Numbered from the stretch's first letter, positions 8,759 to 18,672 are shown. The stretch: 54,731 nt of DNA from Methanobrevibacter sp. (GCF_017427765.1 NZ_JAFRSC010000011.1:1-54731); one strand, 5' to 3'. Numbers and translations are program-made. The notes: generated from the sequence alone by a model not told the origin.

Positions 8759-9910
8759 TTACCTCCTTTTCTTTCTTTTTTTATTTTTCCTCTTCTTGTT
8801 TTTAGATTTGGATTTTTCTTCTTTTCTTTTTTTAGTGGTTTTTGTTGGGAAAGGATTATTTTTTTCAATTTCCTCTACTTTTAAAACAAAATCGTTAAAT
8901 GCATTTTCATCGAATGTTTTTGTAAACACATCTCTTCTAACGGCCAATGAAATTTTACCTGCAAGCATTCGCGCAATTTTTCCTCGATTCCACCAGTTGG
9001 CACCTCTTACCTGAGGATGCTGGTATATTAATCCATATTTTGGTGGTCTGTCGCCACTTTTTAAATGTCTGAATAATGCTTTTTCAGCTCCCATTATCTG
9101 AACGGTACTTGACGGATAAATTGCCAGGCGTTTTATGCCTCCTGCATGTGAAATCAGTTTGGCACCTAGTGATGAGCCAACTAACAGTCTTAAATTTGGT
9201 GCAATGGCTTCCATTTTATTGTCAATATATTCTTCAATTTCCTTTCTTGTTTTTTGAAGTTCATAAATGGATTGGGCATATTTGTTCATTATCTCCAGGT
9301 CTTGCGGATTAATGTCGTCTTCCAAGTCAAGAACATTGGTTGGGAATGCTTCGGGTTTGGCTTCAATAATATTTTCTTTAGTTTTATTTTGAGAAATCAA
9401 TTTGATGTATGTCTCGTTGCTTCTTATGACATCCATTTCCGGGAAATATAGTGCATACCATTCTCTGATACGTTCAATTAGCTTTGAAATTGTCTCATCG
9501 ATTTCATCTATGGAATTTATGGCCTGAATTAAATGTTTATCTTCACTTGCTGATTCTTTCTTGATTTTATAAATGGCCAATCTCTGATAAATCTCTGTTA
9601 TTTCTTCATGATTAAGGCCAAATTCAGAGTAATTATTCCTTAAATACTCTCCTCCCTGATTTGGAGTCTGTATTTTTATCTTATCATTGTTATAGTCTGA
9701 AAGCCTTTTATTGGATTCAATAATAATCTCATCATAATCTTTTGAAACTTTTTCGATTATTTTAGCTTCTTCATCAACAATTTGTTTTTCTTCAATTTCA
9801 GCCAATCGGTTAATTATTTCATTTTCGGGAAATAATTCTTCAGCAATTAATTTATTTTCATTATTAAACGCTAAAAATCCCTTAATTGAGTAAGTTATAT
9901 AACATTCCAT
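8759..9910 (-). CDS. nop5: Nop5/NOP56-family C/D-box RNP scaffold protein
   Basis: Scaffold of the C/D-box RNP that joins L7Ae-bound guide RNA to fibrillarin. The N-terminal part (about 1-110) is the fibrillarin-binding domain, and the middle (110-220) is a helical coiled-coil dimerisation region. The Nop domain follows with the diagnostic stretch VGSSLGAKLISHAGGIKRLA and then GAEKALFRHLKSGDRPPKYG. The last 30 residues are almost only Lys, Arg, Glu and Ser, a basic tail common in these proteins. Length of 383 residues is normal. It forms an operon with flpA. Confidence 0.97.
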   Translation of the reverse strand: MECYITYSIKGFLAFNNENKLIAEELFPENEIINRLAEIEEKQIVDEEAKIIEKVSKDYDEIIIESNKRLSDYNNDKIKIQTPNQGGEYLRNNYSEFGLNHEEITEIYQRLAIYKIKKESASEDKHLIQAINSIDEIDETISKLIERIREWYALYFPEMDVIRSNETYIKLISQNKTKENIIEAKPEAFPTNVLDLEDDINPQDLEIMNKYAQSIYELQKTRKEIEEYIDNKMEAIAPNLRLLVGSSLGAKLISHAGGIKRLAIYPSSTVQIMGAEKALFRHLKSGDRPPKYGLIYQHPQVRGANWWNRGKIARMLAGKISLAVRRDVFTKTFDENAFNDFVLKVEEIEKNNPFPTKTTKKRKEEKSKSKNKKRKNKKRKKRR

Positions 9911-10017
9911 GTTTTAACATATTCTTTTTATTTTTAATAAATATTATGAAAAGCTTTAATTTATTAAAAAGTTAAATTAAATTCTATACAAAATACTATT
10001 TTTTTGGATTTGTAAGC

Positions 10018-10557
10018 ATGTCAAATGAAAGTATCAGAGATTTAAAAAATGAAATTGAACTAAAGGAAGCCGAAATTGATGAACTTAATATGGAACTTCA
10101 ACAAAAAATAGAAGAAATCAACAAATTAAAACTTTATTCCACTAAATTAAAGTATCAAAACAAGAATCTGGAAGATAAACTGGATACGAAAATAGATTAT
10201 GACAAGGCGACAATGAAGGAACTTGATGATTTGTCTGAAAAAATCAAGGAAAAGGAAGAAATCATTGAAGACAAACAGGATCAGGTAAAATATCTCAGGT
10301 CATTGATTGACGATTATCGAAATCAGATAACTGCAAATACAGAAAACCTGGAAGTTCAAATAAGAAAAATTTCTAAGTCTTATGAAGATTTGCTAAAACA
10401 AAAGGACATGATAATTCAAAAACAGGACGAACAAATTGCAAATTTAATTAAATCCAAAGAAGAAATAATCAAATCCAATAAAACTAATGTTATTAGCTTA
10501 AAACTACAAAATGAAAAATACCAAGAAATTATTGATAAATTAACAAAAACTAATTAA
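10018..10557 (+). CDS. Coiled-coil protein of unknown function
   Basis: A 179-residue protein that appears to be almost one continuous coiled coil. It shows heptads rich in Leu, Ile, Glu and Lys throughout and lacks Cys, Trp, a signal peptide and membrane segments. It is divergent from nop5 and ends 24 bases before pyrD, so it may lead the pyrD-pyrK transcript, but no functional link is evident. I do not recognise a family. Its composition is generic for coiled coils, so similarity to SMC or myosin-like proteins would not be informative. Confidence 0.7.
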   Translation: MSNESIRDLKNEIELKEAEIDELNMELQQKIEEINKLKLYSTKLKYQNKNLEDKLDTKIDYDKATMKELDDLSEKIKEKEEIIEDKQDQVKYLRSLIDDYRNQITANTENLEVQIRKISKSYEDLLKQKDMIIQKQDEQIANLIKSKEEIIKSNKTNVISLKLQNEKYQEIIDKLTKTN

Positions 10558-10581
10558 ACAATTAATTACAAAGTAGATATT

Positions 10582-11493
10582 ATGTTAAAGACAAATGTTT
10601 GTGGAGTAGAATTTAGAAATCCTCTGATGCTGGCTGCGGGCATAATGGGCAGCAATGCATCATCTATGAACTGGATTTTAAAATCAGGTGCCGGTGGAGT
10701 AGTTTCAAAATCTTTTTCTCTAAATCCTCATCCGGGTTATCCAAATCCAACAACTGTTGCTGTTGATGGAGGCATTTTGAATGCAATCGGACTTTCAAAT
10801 CCTGGGGTAGATAATTTTAAAGAGGAATTAAAAAAAATAGAACGGGAAAATAATGTTGTTATAGCTTCAATTTATGGAGCAACCCCTGATGAATTCTCTA
10901 AATTAGTTGAAGATGTTCAGGAATATGTTGATATGATAGAACTGAACATATCATGTCCTCATGCTATGGAAGGTTTTGGTGCGTCAATTGGTCAGGATTG
11001 TAATTTAAGCCATACTATTGTGGCTGCAGCGAAAGATGCTTCTGATGTTCCAATTATTGCAAAATTAACTCCAAATGTAACTGATATCACTGAAATTGCA
11101 AAAACTTGTGAAGATGCGGGAGCCGATGCTTTATCATTAATCAACACATTAGGTCCTGGAATGAAGATTAATATTGATGTTGCAAGACCGGTTTTATTCC
11201 ATAAATCAGGTGGAATGAGTGGTCGTGCCATTAAACCGATTGCAATTAGCAATGTTTATTCAGTTTTTGAAGCTGTTGAAATTCCTTTAATTGGTGTTGG
11301 AGGAATATATTCTTTTGAAGATGTTGTAGAATTTATTTATGCCGGTGCAAGAGCTGTTCAAATAGGTACAGCCATCATGGATGAAGGTGTTGAAGTATTT
11401 GACAATATCAATAAAGGTTTGGAAAAATTCATGAGCGAAAAAGGATTTTCATCTATTGATGAAATGGTCGGTCTGGCACATAGGGAGTTGTAA
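10582..11493 (+). CDS. pyrD: Dihydroorotate dehydrogenase, catalytic subunit (type 1B)
   Basis: FMN enzyme of pyrimidine synthesis that oxidises dihydroorotate to orotate. The 303 residues show the FMN/substrate block GGILNAIGLSNPG, the active-site Cys in ELNISCPH (Cys base is typical of class 1 enzymes), KLTPNVTD, and the C-terminal phosphate-binding motif GVGGIYSFEDVVEFIYAGA. Pairing with pyrK two bases downstream identifies the NAD-linked type 1B heteromer. Confidence 0.96.
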   Translation: MLKTNVCGVEFRNPLMLAAGIMGSNASSMNWILKSGAGGVVSKSFSLNPHPGYPNPTTVAVDGGILNAIGLSNPGVDNFKEELKKIERENNVVIASIYGATPDEFSKLVEDVQEYVDMIELNISCPHAMEGFGASIGQDCNLSHTIVAAAKDASDVPIIAKLTPNVTDITEIAKTCEDAGADALSLINTLGPGMKINIDVARPVLFHKSGGMSGRAIKPIAISNVYSVFEAVEIPLIGVGGIYSFEDVVEFIYAGARAVQIGTAIMDEGVEVFDNINKGLEKFMSEKGFSSIDEMVGLAHREL

Positions 11494-11495
11494 AC

Positions 11496-12296
11496 ATGAT
11501 AAATGAACCAAAAATTGTTGAAATTAAAGAAATTATTGATGAAACTCCTACTATTAAAACTTTTAAATTTAATTGGGATATGGAAACATTAGGTCGTCCG
11601 AATCCAGGCGAATTTGTAATGGTTTGGAATTTTAAAAATGAAAAACCTATGTCCATTTCTCAAATCAATGATAATGAATTGGCTATCAGCGTAAAAAATA
11701 TTGGTGAATTCACTTCCCAATTGCATGATTTGAAAATTGGTGATGAAATAGGTGTCAGAGGTAGCTATGGTAATGGATTTAACAATTCATTTGAAGACAA
11801 GAAAATATTGGCTATTGGGGGCGGTGTTGGAATGGCTCCTATTAATGCAATAGCCGGTGATTTGGTTAAAAAGGGAAATGTGGTTGATGTTGTTGCGGCT
11901 GCAGTTAATAAGGATGAATTATTATACGCCGATTCTTTAGAGGAATTAGGTGCGAATGTTCATCCGTGTACTGATGACGGAAGTTTCGGGTTTAAAGGAT
12001 TTGCAACTGACTGCACTTTAAGTTTGCTTGAAGATTCCTCTTATGATTACGCATTTGTCTGTGGTCCTGAGATAATGATGAAAGGCGTTTTCGATATTCT
12101 TGAAGATGCTTCTATTCCTGGCCAGTATTCACTTGAAAGATATATGAAATGTGCTCTGGGAGTATGCGGCCAGTGCTGTGTTGACGGTGAGGGTTGGAGA
12201 ATTTGTGTTGAAGGGCCAGTATTTGAAAATGATAAGATATATCAAATTTCTGAATTTGGAAAATATAGAAGAGATGCCTGCGGTGTAAAATACTAA
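11496..12296 (+). CDS. pyrK: Dihydroorotate dehydrogenase, electron transfer subunit
   Basis: Iron-sulfur flavoprotein that passes electrons from PyrD to NAD. The N-terminal half is a ferredoxin-reductase FAD domain (GRPNPGEFVMVW). The middle is the NAD-binding domain (AIGGGVGMAPINAIAGDL). Near the C-terminus four cysteines in CALGVCGQCCVDGEGWRIC bind a [2Fe-2S] cluster. Length of 266 residues is normal. It starts 2 bases after pyrD, so translation is probably coupled. Confidence 0.95.
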   Translation: MINEPKIVEIKEIIDETPTIKTFKFNWDMETLGRPNPGEFVMVWNFKNEKPMSISQINDNELAISVKNIGEFTSQLHDLKIGDEIGVRGSYGNGFNNSFEDKKILAIGGGVGMAPINAIAGDLVKKGNVVDVVAAAVNKDELLYADSLEELGANVHPCTDDGSFGFKGFATDCTLSLLEDSSYDYAFVCGPEIMMKGVFDILEDASIPGQYSLERYMKCALGVCGQCCVDGEGWRICVEGPVFENDKIYQISEFGKYRRDACGVKY

Positions 12297-12309
12297 TCCG
12301 GATGATATT

Positions 12310-13314
12310 ATGGGAGTAGATATTAAAAGTTACTTAAATCCACCAGTATTGCTGGTTATATTTTTAATTGTAGTTTCATTAATGTTCATATTCCCAGTTT
12401 TAAACATGATTCTTTTAGGGGCTATTTTGGCTTATCCGATTAAGCCGGTTGCCGATAAAATTCAGTCAAAATTAAATTTTTCATCCCTTTCAATTATTCT
12501 GGCAATGATCGTTGTTTTAATACCCTTGATAATTCTCATAGCGTATATTTCATTTGAGATATCCTCAATAATTACTTCAATGTTTGCAAGCCATTATTAT
12601 TTGGATATGGACAGCATTATTTCACAGTTGCCGTTCAGTCTTGATTCTGTTAATAACTCAATAAATTCTTCTATAAATGAAATTGCTAAATATGTATTGA
12701 GTTATATTGTTAAATTTTTAAGCAAATTCATTAATATTACTTTAGACTTGTTTATACTGATTTGTTCAGTATTTTATTTTGTTCGTGATGGAGACAAATG
12801 TATAAGTTTCATAAGAGATTTCGTTCCAGACGATTCTAAAAACTTTTTTGATAATACACTTGAATCTATAGAAGATGTCCTAAGAAGCATTTTTTACGGA
12901 CACTTCTTAACATCAGTTATTATTGGTATTTTTGGAGCAATAGGATACTCTCTTTTAGGTTTTCCTCATGGAATATTTTTAGGTGTTTTAACAGGCATTT
13001 TCCAATTGATTCCAATATTCGGGCCTTGGCCAATATACTGGACATTGTTCTTTGTTGATATTGCAACAGGTAATTATCCAAGAGCAATTGTTGTTCTGCT
13101 GTTTGGATTTTTCTTAAGCACTATAGATATGTACATAAGGCCAGCACTATCAAGCCATTATGCTGAGATACATCCATTAATTTTACTAATTGGCTTTTTA
13201 TCAGGTCCTTTAGTGTATGGTATTGTTGGTTTTATTGTAGGGCCTCTAATTTTAGGAATAACATACACTGTTTTAGACAATTACAGAAAAGAATATCTCA
13301 TTGGAGATGAATGA
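12310..13314 (+). CDS. AI-2E family transporter (PerM/YdiK type)
   Basis: Polytopic membrane protein of 334 residues. Two hydrophobic segments lie at the N-terminus (about 12-45), a third near 60-90, an amphipathic soluble part at about 95-180, and four or five more segments to the C-terminus. The block GVLTGIFQLIPIFGPWPIYW and the end segment GFLSGPLVYGIVGFIVGPLIL are typical of the family. Substrates of archaeal members are unknown, so AI-2 export should not be assumed. It lies between pyrK and polB1 on the same strand and ends directly before the polB1 start. Confidence 0.85.
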   Translation: MGVDIKSYLNPPVLLVIFLIVVSLMFIFPVLNMILLGAILAYPIKPVADKIQSKLNFSSLSIILAMIVVLIPLIILIAYISFEISSIITSMFASHYYLDMDSIISQLPFSLDSVNNSINSSINEIAKYVLSYIVKFLSKFINITLDLFILICSVFYFVRDGDKCISFIRDFVPDDSKNFFDNTLESIEDVLRSIFYGHFLTSVIIGIFGAIGYSLLGFPHGIFLGVLTGIFQLIPIFGPWPIYWTLFFVDIATGNYPRAIVVLLFGFFLSTIDMYIRPALSSHYAEIHPLILLIGFLSGPLVYGIVGFIVGPLILGITYTVLDNYRKEYLIGDE

Positions 13315-15105
13315 ATGCAAAAGAATGTTGTTATTTTAGATATTGATTATGTTACCTTTGAAGAAAAACCAGTAATTAGATTATTTTCCAAAGAGGGAGA
13401 TAAAAACATAATTTTGCTTGATGATACATTTGAACCATATTTATATGTGGTATCTGATGATTTAGAGGAATGCATTTGCGAAATTAATGAAAATCTTGAT
13501 GTTGTTCGTGTAGAAAAAGTTATCAAAAAAGATTTTCAAATAGAAAAGGAATTCTTAAAAGTCACATTTAAACATCCTCAGGATCTTGCTAAAAATAGGG
13601 ATGCTTTAAGGGATTTGTCCAGTGTTGTTCAAATAAGAGAGTTTGATATTCCATTTTATAGAAGATATCTGATGGACCGTGATGTAATTCCTATGACTGA
13701 AGTTGTGGCTGTCGGTGAGCAAGTCGATTCCTTTTTAAATTTGGATAGTAAAAAACAAGACTTGACAATTATTAAGTTAACAGAAGATTTGAAACGTGTA
13801 AAGGAATATCCTCAAAAATTCAGAATTTTGAGTTTTGATTTGGAAGTTAGAAACCCTCACGGGATGCCAAATTCTGAAGAAGATGAAATCATCATGATTG
13901 GTGTGGCCAGCAATTTTGGCGTAAACCAGGTTATTTCAACTAAAACTAACTCTGAAGATAGAGATGATTTTGTAAATCAGGTTTCATCAGAACGAGAGAT
14001 GATTCAGGAATTTGTAAAGATTATCAAAGACAATAATGTTGATATTATTGTGGGTTACAATTCAGATAATTTTGATTTCCCATATCTTAAAGACCGTGCA
14101 AAGATTTTAGGTGTGGATTTAGATATTGGAATGGATGAATCTGAGGTCAAGTATATTAGAAGAGGCTATGCCAATGCCGCATCTCTTAAAGGGTTAATCC
14201 ATGTAGATTTATACCTTGTCATGAGGAGGTATATGACTCTTGAGAGATATACATTGGAAAGAGTTTATTATGAATTGTTCGGTGAAGAAAAAATTGATGT
14301 TCCCGGAGAGAGAATTTGGGAATTTTGGGACAACGGCGGTGAAGAGTTAGATAATCTATTTGATTATTCTCTTGATGATGTAATATCCACTTTAAAAATT
14401 GCTGAACAGACATTGCCTTTAAATTTAGAACTTACCCGTATCATCGGACAACCATTATTCGATGTTTCCCGTATGGCTACAGGCCAACAGGCAGAATGGT
14501 TTTTAGTAAAGCAGGCTTATTTTGATGATGAAGTTGTACCTAATAAACAAGGATCTAATTTTGCTGATAGAGCTAATGCCGAAGACAATGAAGGCGGATA
14601 TGTTAAAGAGCCTGAAACCGGGCTTCATGAGAATCTGGTTCAATTCGATTTTAGAAGCCTGTATCCCAGCATTATTATCTCAAAAAATATATCTCCTGAT
14701 GTTATGGTTTTGGGAGATGTGGAAAATGAAGATGACTACAATATTTCACCTGAACATGGCTTGAAATTCAAGAAAAATCCTCAAGGTTTCATTCCATCGG
14801 TTATTGATAAAATCTTGCAGGAACGTTTCAGAATCAAGCGTGAAATGAAAGCATCAGAGGATGCTCAGGAGAAAAAAGCTTTAGATGTACAGCAACAAGC
14901 TATTAAACGGCTTGCTAATACGATGTATGGTATTTATGGTTTCCCACGTTTCAGATGGTATTCATTTGAATGTGCAAAAGCAATTACTTCTTGGGGAAGG
15001 CAGTATATTAAATCATCCATAAAAAAAGCGGAAGAATATGGGTTTTATACAATATACGCTGATACTGATGGTTTTTATGCTAAGTATAAAAAAGAAAAAA
15101 GGTAA
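13315..15105 (+). CDS. polB1: Family B DNA polymerase, large part of a naturally split enzyme
   Basis: Replicative or repair DNA polymerase, N-terminal polypeptide of 596 residues. It has a uracil-recognition-type N-domain and a 3'-5' exonuclease (FDLEVRNP, VGYNSDNFDFPYL, YSLDD). It also carries polymerase motifs A (FDFRSLYPSII), B (KRLANTMYGIYG) and C (YADTDG). The protein ends a few residues after motif C, so most of the thumb is missing. This matches the split PolB of Methanothermobacter, in which a second gene elsewhere supplies the C-terminal part. It is therefore a normal lineage feature rather than damage. The second part (polB2) is not in this window. The start follows the stop of the previous gene with no gap. 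Confidence 0.95.
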   Translation: MQKNVVILDIDYVTFEEKPVIRLFSKEGDKNIILLDDTFEPYLYVVSDDLEECICEINENLDVVRVEKVIKKDFQIEKEFLKVTFKHPQDLAKNRDALRDLSSVVQIREFDIPFYRRYLMDRDVIPMTEVVAVGEQVDSFLNLDSKKQDLTIIKLTEDLKRVKEYPQKFRILSFDLEVRNPHGMPNSEEDEIIMIGVASNFGVNQVISTKTNSEDRDDFVNQVSSEREMIQEFVKIIKDNNVDIIVGYNSDNFDFPYLKDRAKILGVDLDIGMDESEVKYIRRGYANAASLKGLIHVDLYLVMRRYMTLERYTLERVYYELFGEEKIDVPGERIWEFWDNGGEELDNLFDYSLDDVISTLKIAEQTLPLNLELTRIIGQPLFDVSRMATGQQAEWFLVKQAYFDDEVVPNKQGSNFADRANAEDNEGGYVKEPETGLHENLVQFDFRSLYPSIIISKNISPDVMVLGDVENEDDYNISPEHGLKFKKNPQGFIPSVIDKILQERFRIKREMKASEDAQEKKALDVQQQAIKRLANTMYGIYGFPRFRWYSFECAKAITSWGRQYIKSSIKKAEEYGFYTIYADTDGFYAKYKKEKR

Positions 15106-15122
15106 GAGATTTTAATTCTCTT
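15104..15122. terminator. Possible bidirectional terminator between polB1 and the second adhesin
   Basis: A 6-bp stem (15104-15109 with 15117-15122) lies between the two convergent stop codons. It is flanked by an A-rich run to the left and a T-rich run to the right, so it could act on both strands. Confidence 0.4.
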
Positions 15123-15126
15123 TAAT

Positions 15127-17400
15127 TTATTTTGTAATTTTAATACTGGATGTAGCAGTTTTTGCTGTGCAGTATTTATTTCCAGATGTCACTACAACTT
15201 TGTGAGTTCCAACTTTTAAGGATTTTACATTAAGTTGTGCAATTCCTTTTGAGTTAGTTTTTACAGTGTAAGTCTTAAAGGATTTACCTGTGTAAACTTT
15301 AATTTTTACATTTACTCCTGAAATTACTTTATTGGTTTTTGTGTTTTTCACAGTAACTTTAAAGTATGTGTTTTTACCTTTTTTAGCGGTTAATTTTGCA
15401 GGAGACAATTTAGTTGGAGCTTTATTGACAATTATTTTGGTTGTAACTGAACTGGCTGTAAAGTTTTTAGATTCTCCTTTAGAAACGACAACCTTGTAAG
15501 TTCCAGGGTTATAGTCGATTTGGAGTCTTAATTTACCGTCGGATCCAGTTTGACCAGTGTAACTGTAGTATTTATATTTGGTAATATAAACTTTGATGTT
15601 AAGTTTACCACCGAAAATCGCTTTATTGTTTTTACTGTTGGTTAGTTTAACAATAAAGTTCTTTCCTTGTTTGTAGTATGCTGTAGTTTTTGAAGCACTG
15701 ATTTTAGCACTAGCCTTTTTAACAGTTATGGTTTTAGTAACTGTAGGAGCATCATATCTGTTATCTGCTAAGCTGACAACCATTTTATGTGTTCCAACAG
15801 CTAGAGGTACAGCAAATGTGACTGCTCCTTTATTGTTTGTTTGTAAAACATAGTTAGCACTTTTTGAACCGGTATAAAGCTGGACAAATACATATGCTCC
15901 TGAAATGCCTTTACCTTTACTGTCAGTTACAGTAACGGTTGCGGTATTGTCACTGTTGTAAGTAATGGAATAATTTTTTGTAACAATTTTAGCAGGAATT
16001 TTAAGAATTGTGATGCTTCCGCTGACATTTTTATAGTTGATGTTGTCAGTTTCATTGTTACTAACAGTCATTGAATAAGTTCCGCTGATTAATCCAGTAA
16101 CATTAATTTGGCTAATTCCATTATCATCAGTCTGGAAGTAGTAATCTTTTCCAACTGTATTAGGCATACTTAAATGGAGAATGACTCCAGCCATTGGAGT
16201 GCCTGTTTTAGCGTTTGTTACATTAATGACAACTTTCTTTTCGCTACCGTACTGTTCTTTATATGGAACAATTTCAATGTTGATTGTAGCTTTTGAGATA
16301 GTTGCATCAAAACTTGCACTGCCGTTGATGCCGGTTCCGGTTACTTTAAATACATAATCTCCAATTGGGGCGAATGTGTATGTGGATATAACGAAACCTG
16401 GGTAGAAATCTTTGTTTGGCAATGCTGCAACACCATTGGAATCTGTTGTAATTGTAGTGTCTGAATTTATACTGAAGCTTGAGTCAGATGAACGTTTAAT
16501 CCAACTTAAGTCTGTGGAATTTTTCTTTCCGCTGACTTTAATGCTTTTATTTGCTAAAGTTTCATTAGTGTCTGCATCAATTACTTTAAATGTGAAATTA
16601 CCTGTTGCATAATCCAAATCGGTAGATATAGGAATTATTTTAATGTTCCTAACTCTATTCAATGTTGTATTTGCACTAGCCAATTTGCCTTCTTCAGTAT
16701 AATTTAATACTAAAGTAGCAGTATTTAAAGCTAAATCATAATTGAATATAATTTTTCCATTTGAAAGCTCAAATGTTTCAATTTCTTTAGTTTTGGTTTC
16801 ATTTCCATCTTTGTAAATTAAAGATAATTTCAAGTAATTTTTATTAATTTCACTTACATCCACACCATTTGAAAGACTAATTGGAATAATGGTTTTATTA
16901 GTACTATTTACGTTTACAGATGTAGGTGCAGTAATAGTGTAATTTCCAATAACTGATAAGGTTATTTTTGTGGAAGAAGCAGTATAATTGTCATTTCCTA
17001 AATAACTGATGATTAAACTGTGATTACCAACAGCTAATTTATCTGTAATTGTCACAAGTGAGTTATTCAATTCGAAATTTACAGTTTTATTCGCTTCACT
17101 AACCTTAATGTCATTTTTTACAAATGAAACGTCATTAGATTCATTATCTTTTACAGCCACTGTGATGTTAGCAGTTTCCTTTTCGTTTATTCTAACATCA
17201 TTAGAAACTACAGTAGTGTCTATTTTTTGTGTTGTATCTGCACTAAGAGTTTCATCTCCTAAAACAACACTATTGGATCCATAATTTGCTGATTGGATGT
17301 CTGCATCCATTGCAGCATCGCTAGCACAAACAGATCCGATACTTATCAATAGGAATATTGACATTACTATTAATAAGATATGAGAGTTTTTAAGTTTCAT
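15127..17400 (-). CDS. Adhesin-like secreted protein with Ig-like repeats
   Basis: A 757-residue protein with a clear signal peptide (basic MKLKN head, hydrophobic core to about residue 25, cleavage near VCASDA). After a Ser/Asn-rich region it consists of consecutive Ig-like (bacterial Ig/invasin type) domains of 80-95 residues. They share the pattern NxKGxAxFxxxLxVGTHKxVVxxxDxxY. The C-terminal 250 residues are very rich in Lys and Tyr, giving a strongly basic end that could bind the acidic cell wall. No transmembrane anchor or beta-helix region is seen. The start has AGGAGG ten bases upstream. It has the same Ig-like C-terminal style as the giant adhesin at 1825-7737 but lacks its polymorphic repeats. 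Confidence 0.88.
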   Translation of the reverse strand: MKLKNSHILLIVMSIFLLISIGSVCASDAAMDADIQSANYGSNSVVLGDETLSADTTQKIDTTVVSNDVRINEKETANITVAVKDNESNDVSFVKNDIKVSEANKTVNFELNNSLVTITDKLAVGNHSLIISYLGNDNYTASSTKITLSVIGNYTITAPTSVNVNSTNKTIIPISLSNGVDVSEINKNYLKLSLIYKDGNETKTKEIETFELSNGKIIFNYDLALNTATLVLNYTEEGKLASANTTLNRVRNIKIIPISTDLDYATGNFTFKVIDADTNETLANKSIKVSGKKNSTDLSWIKRSSDSSFSINSDTTITTDSNGVAALPNKDFYPGFVISTYTFAPIGDYVFKVTGTGINGSASFDATISKATINIEIVPYKEQYGSEKKVVINVTNAKTGTPMAGVILHLSMPNTVGKDYYFQTDDNGISQINVTGLISGTYSMTVSNNETDNINYKNVSGSITILKIPAKIVTKNYSITYNSDNTATVTVTDSKGKGISGAYVFVQLYTGSKSANYVLQTNNKGAVTFAVPLAVGTHKMVVSLADNRYDAPTVTKTITVKKASAKISASKTTAYYKQGKNFIVKLTNSKNNKAIFGGKLNIKVYITKYKYYSYTGQTGSDGKLRLQIDYNPGTYKVVVSKGESKNFTASSVTTKIIVNKAPTKLSPAKLTAKKGKNTYFKVTVKNTKTNKVISGVNVKIKVYTGKSFKTYTVKTNSKGIAQLNVKSLKVGTHKVVVTSGNKYCTAKTATSSIKITK

Positions 17401-17587
17401 AACTTTTAATCCTCCTATTAGAAAAGAAAATTTTTTTTAAAAAATAGTTAAATTTTCTAGTATTATACATTTAAGTTGTTTTTAGCATATATAGTTTTGT
17501 TCATATATTATAAAATCATTTGTATTTTATGAATTTTAAACATAAGTTTAATACAAATCGAGATGAAATAATATGTCTAAATAATTA

Positions 17588-17625
17588 TAAAAAAAAGGAA
17601 TTTGAGAAGAATAATGACTATTCTT
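17588..17625 (-). terminator. Terminator of the comC-type gene
   Basis: On the minus strand a 7-bp hairpin (17619-17625 with 17607-17613) overlaps the stop codon. A run of eight T residues on the transcript (17590-17597 read in reverse) follows shortly after. Confidence 0.5.
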
Positions 17626-18646
17626 CCATGTAAGAATCTATGTCAATATCTAAATTACCACAGATTTCTTTTAATTGTTCATATAATTTTTCATCAATTG
17701 CAATACCATTTGCTTCAGCATCTGCAATTCTTTTGACTTCCAAATCTCCTGGAATAGCAACGGTTTCTCCGGTAGCTCTAATTTGTGAAACAAAGTCTTC
17801 GGTATGTTCAACAAATTCGCCAAAGTCACCAAATTTTGATGGGTCAATTACAACATATAAGTCTCCTTTTGTACAGTCTTTTGTTGGTGATGCAGTTCCA
17901 GTTACTCCATGACCGTATCCTGCCTGTACTAATGGTCCAGTTAAAATTTCAATTAATGCTGCAAGAGCATATCCTTTAAATCCTCCAAATGGCAATATTG
18001 ATCCTTCAAGAGCAGCTTCAGGGTCATTGGTTGGATTTCCATCTTTATCTAATGCCCATCCATCAGGCAAATCTAGGCCTTTTCTTTTGGATTCAATAAT
18101 TTTTCCACGTGCAGTAACAGAAGTAGCCATATCAACAGTAATGTAAGTTTCAGAAGGGATACCTAATGCAATAGGATTTGTTCCAATTAAAGGTTCCTTA
18201 CCTCCTAATGGTGCAATTGCAGGGTCAGTATTTGCAAGCACTAAACCTATACAGTTTTCCCTTAATGCTAAATCAGAATAAAATCCGGTAACTCCGAAGT
18301 GATTGGTATTGTGAACTCCAACACATCCAATTCCAACTTCTTTTGCTTTTTTAATAGCTAATTGCATTGCTTTATATGATACTGCTTGTCCAAAACCGCT
18401 GTTACCATTGATTAGGGCAATTGCAGGGGTTTCTTTTTCTATAACAATATCTTCTTTTAAGTTTATTGTTCCTGCTTCGATACTAATTAAGTATTGTGGG
18501 AATCTTCCGAGCCCATGTGATGTAAATCCTTTTAAATCAGCATCTATTGTTGCTTCAGCTACAAATTCGCTGTCTTCTTCACTAGCTCCTAACTTCTTTA
18601 ATATTTCCTTTACAAGAGCTATTTCATTATCTTTCATTATCTTCAT
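17618..18646 (-). CDS. comC: L-sulfolactate/malate dehydrogenase (Ldh2/ComC family)
   Basis: NAD(P)-dependent oxidoreductase of the Ldh2 fold, which differs from classical lactate dehydrogenases. In methanogens members oxidise L-sulfolactate to sulfopyruvate in coenzyme M synthesis or act as malate dehydrogenase. The 342 residues include the early block TSHGLGRFPQYL, the catalytic His region HNTNHFGVTGFYSDLA, the cofactor-binding region (LVLANTDPAIAPLGG) and FGGFKGYALAALIEILTGPL. Substrate cannot be fixed from sequence alone. comB at 34199-34882 supports the coenzyme M role. The gene starts 27 bases after the end of purM, with AGAGGTG upstream. Confidence 0.8.
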   Translation of the reverse strand: MKIMKDNEIALVKEILKKLGASEEDSEFVAEATIDADLKGFTSHGLGRFPQYLISIEAGTINLKEDIVIEKETPAIALINGNSGFGQAVSYKAMQLAIKKAKEVGIGCVGVHNTNHFGVTGFYSDLALRENCIGLVLANTDPAIAPLGGKEPLIGTNPIALGIPSETYITVDMATSVTARGKIIESKRKGLDLPDGWALDKDGNPTNDPEAALEGSILPFGGFKGYALAALIEILTGPLVQAGYGHGVTGTASPTKDCTKGDLYVVIDPSKFGDFGEFVEHTEDFVSQIRATGETVAIPGDLEVKRIADAEANGIAIDEKLYEQLKEICGNLDIDIDSYMEE

Positions 18647-18672
18647 TTACACACCTCTTAATTTTTATCAAA

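Noticed and set aside
13315..15105. PolB as a gene broken by frameshift or insertion
   Set aside because: The end after motif C agrees with the natural split of this enzyme in Methanobacteriales, and no remnant of the thumb follows.
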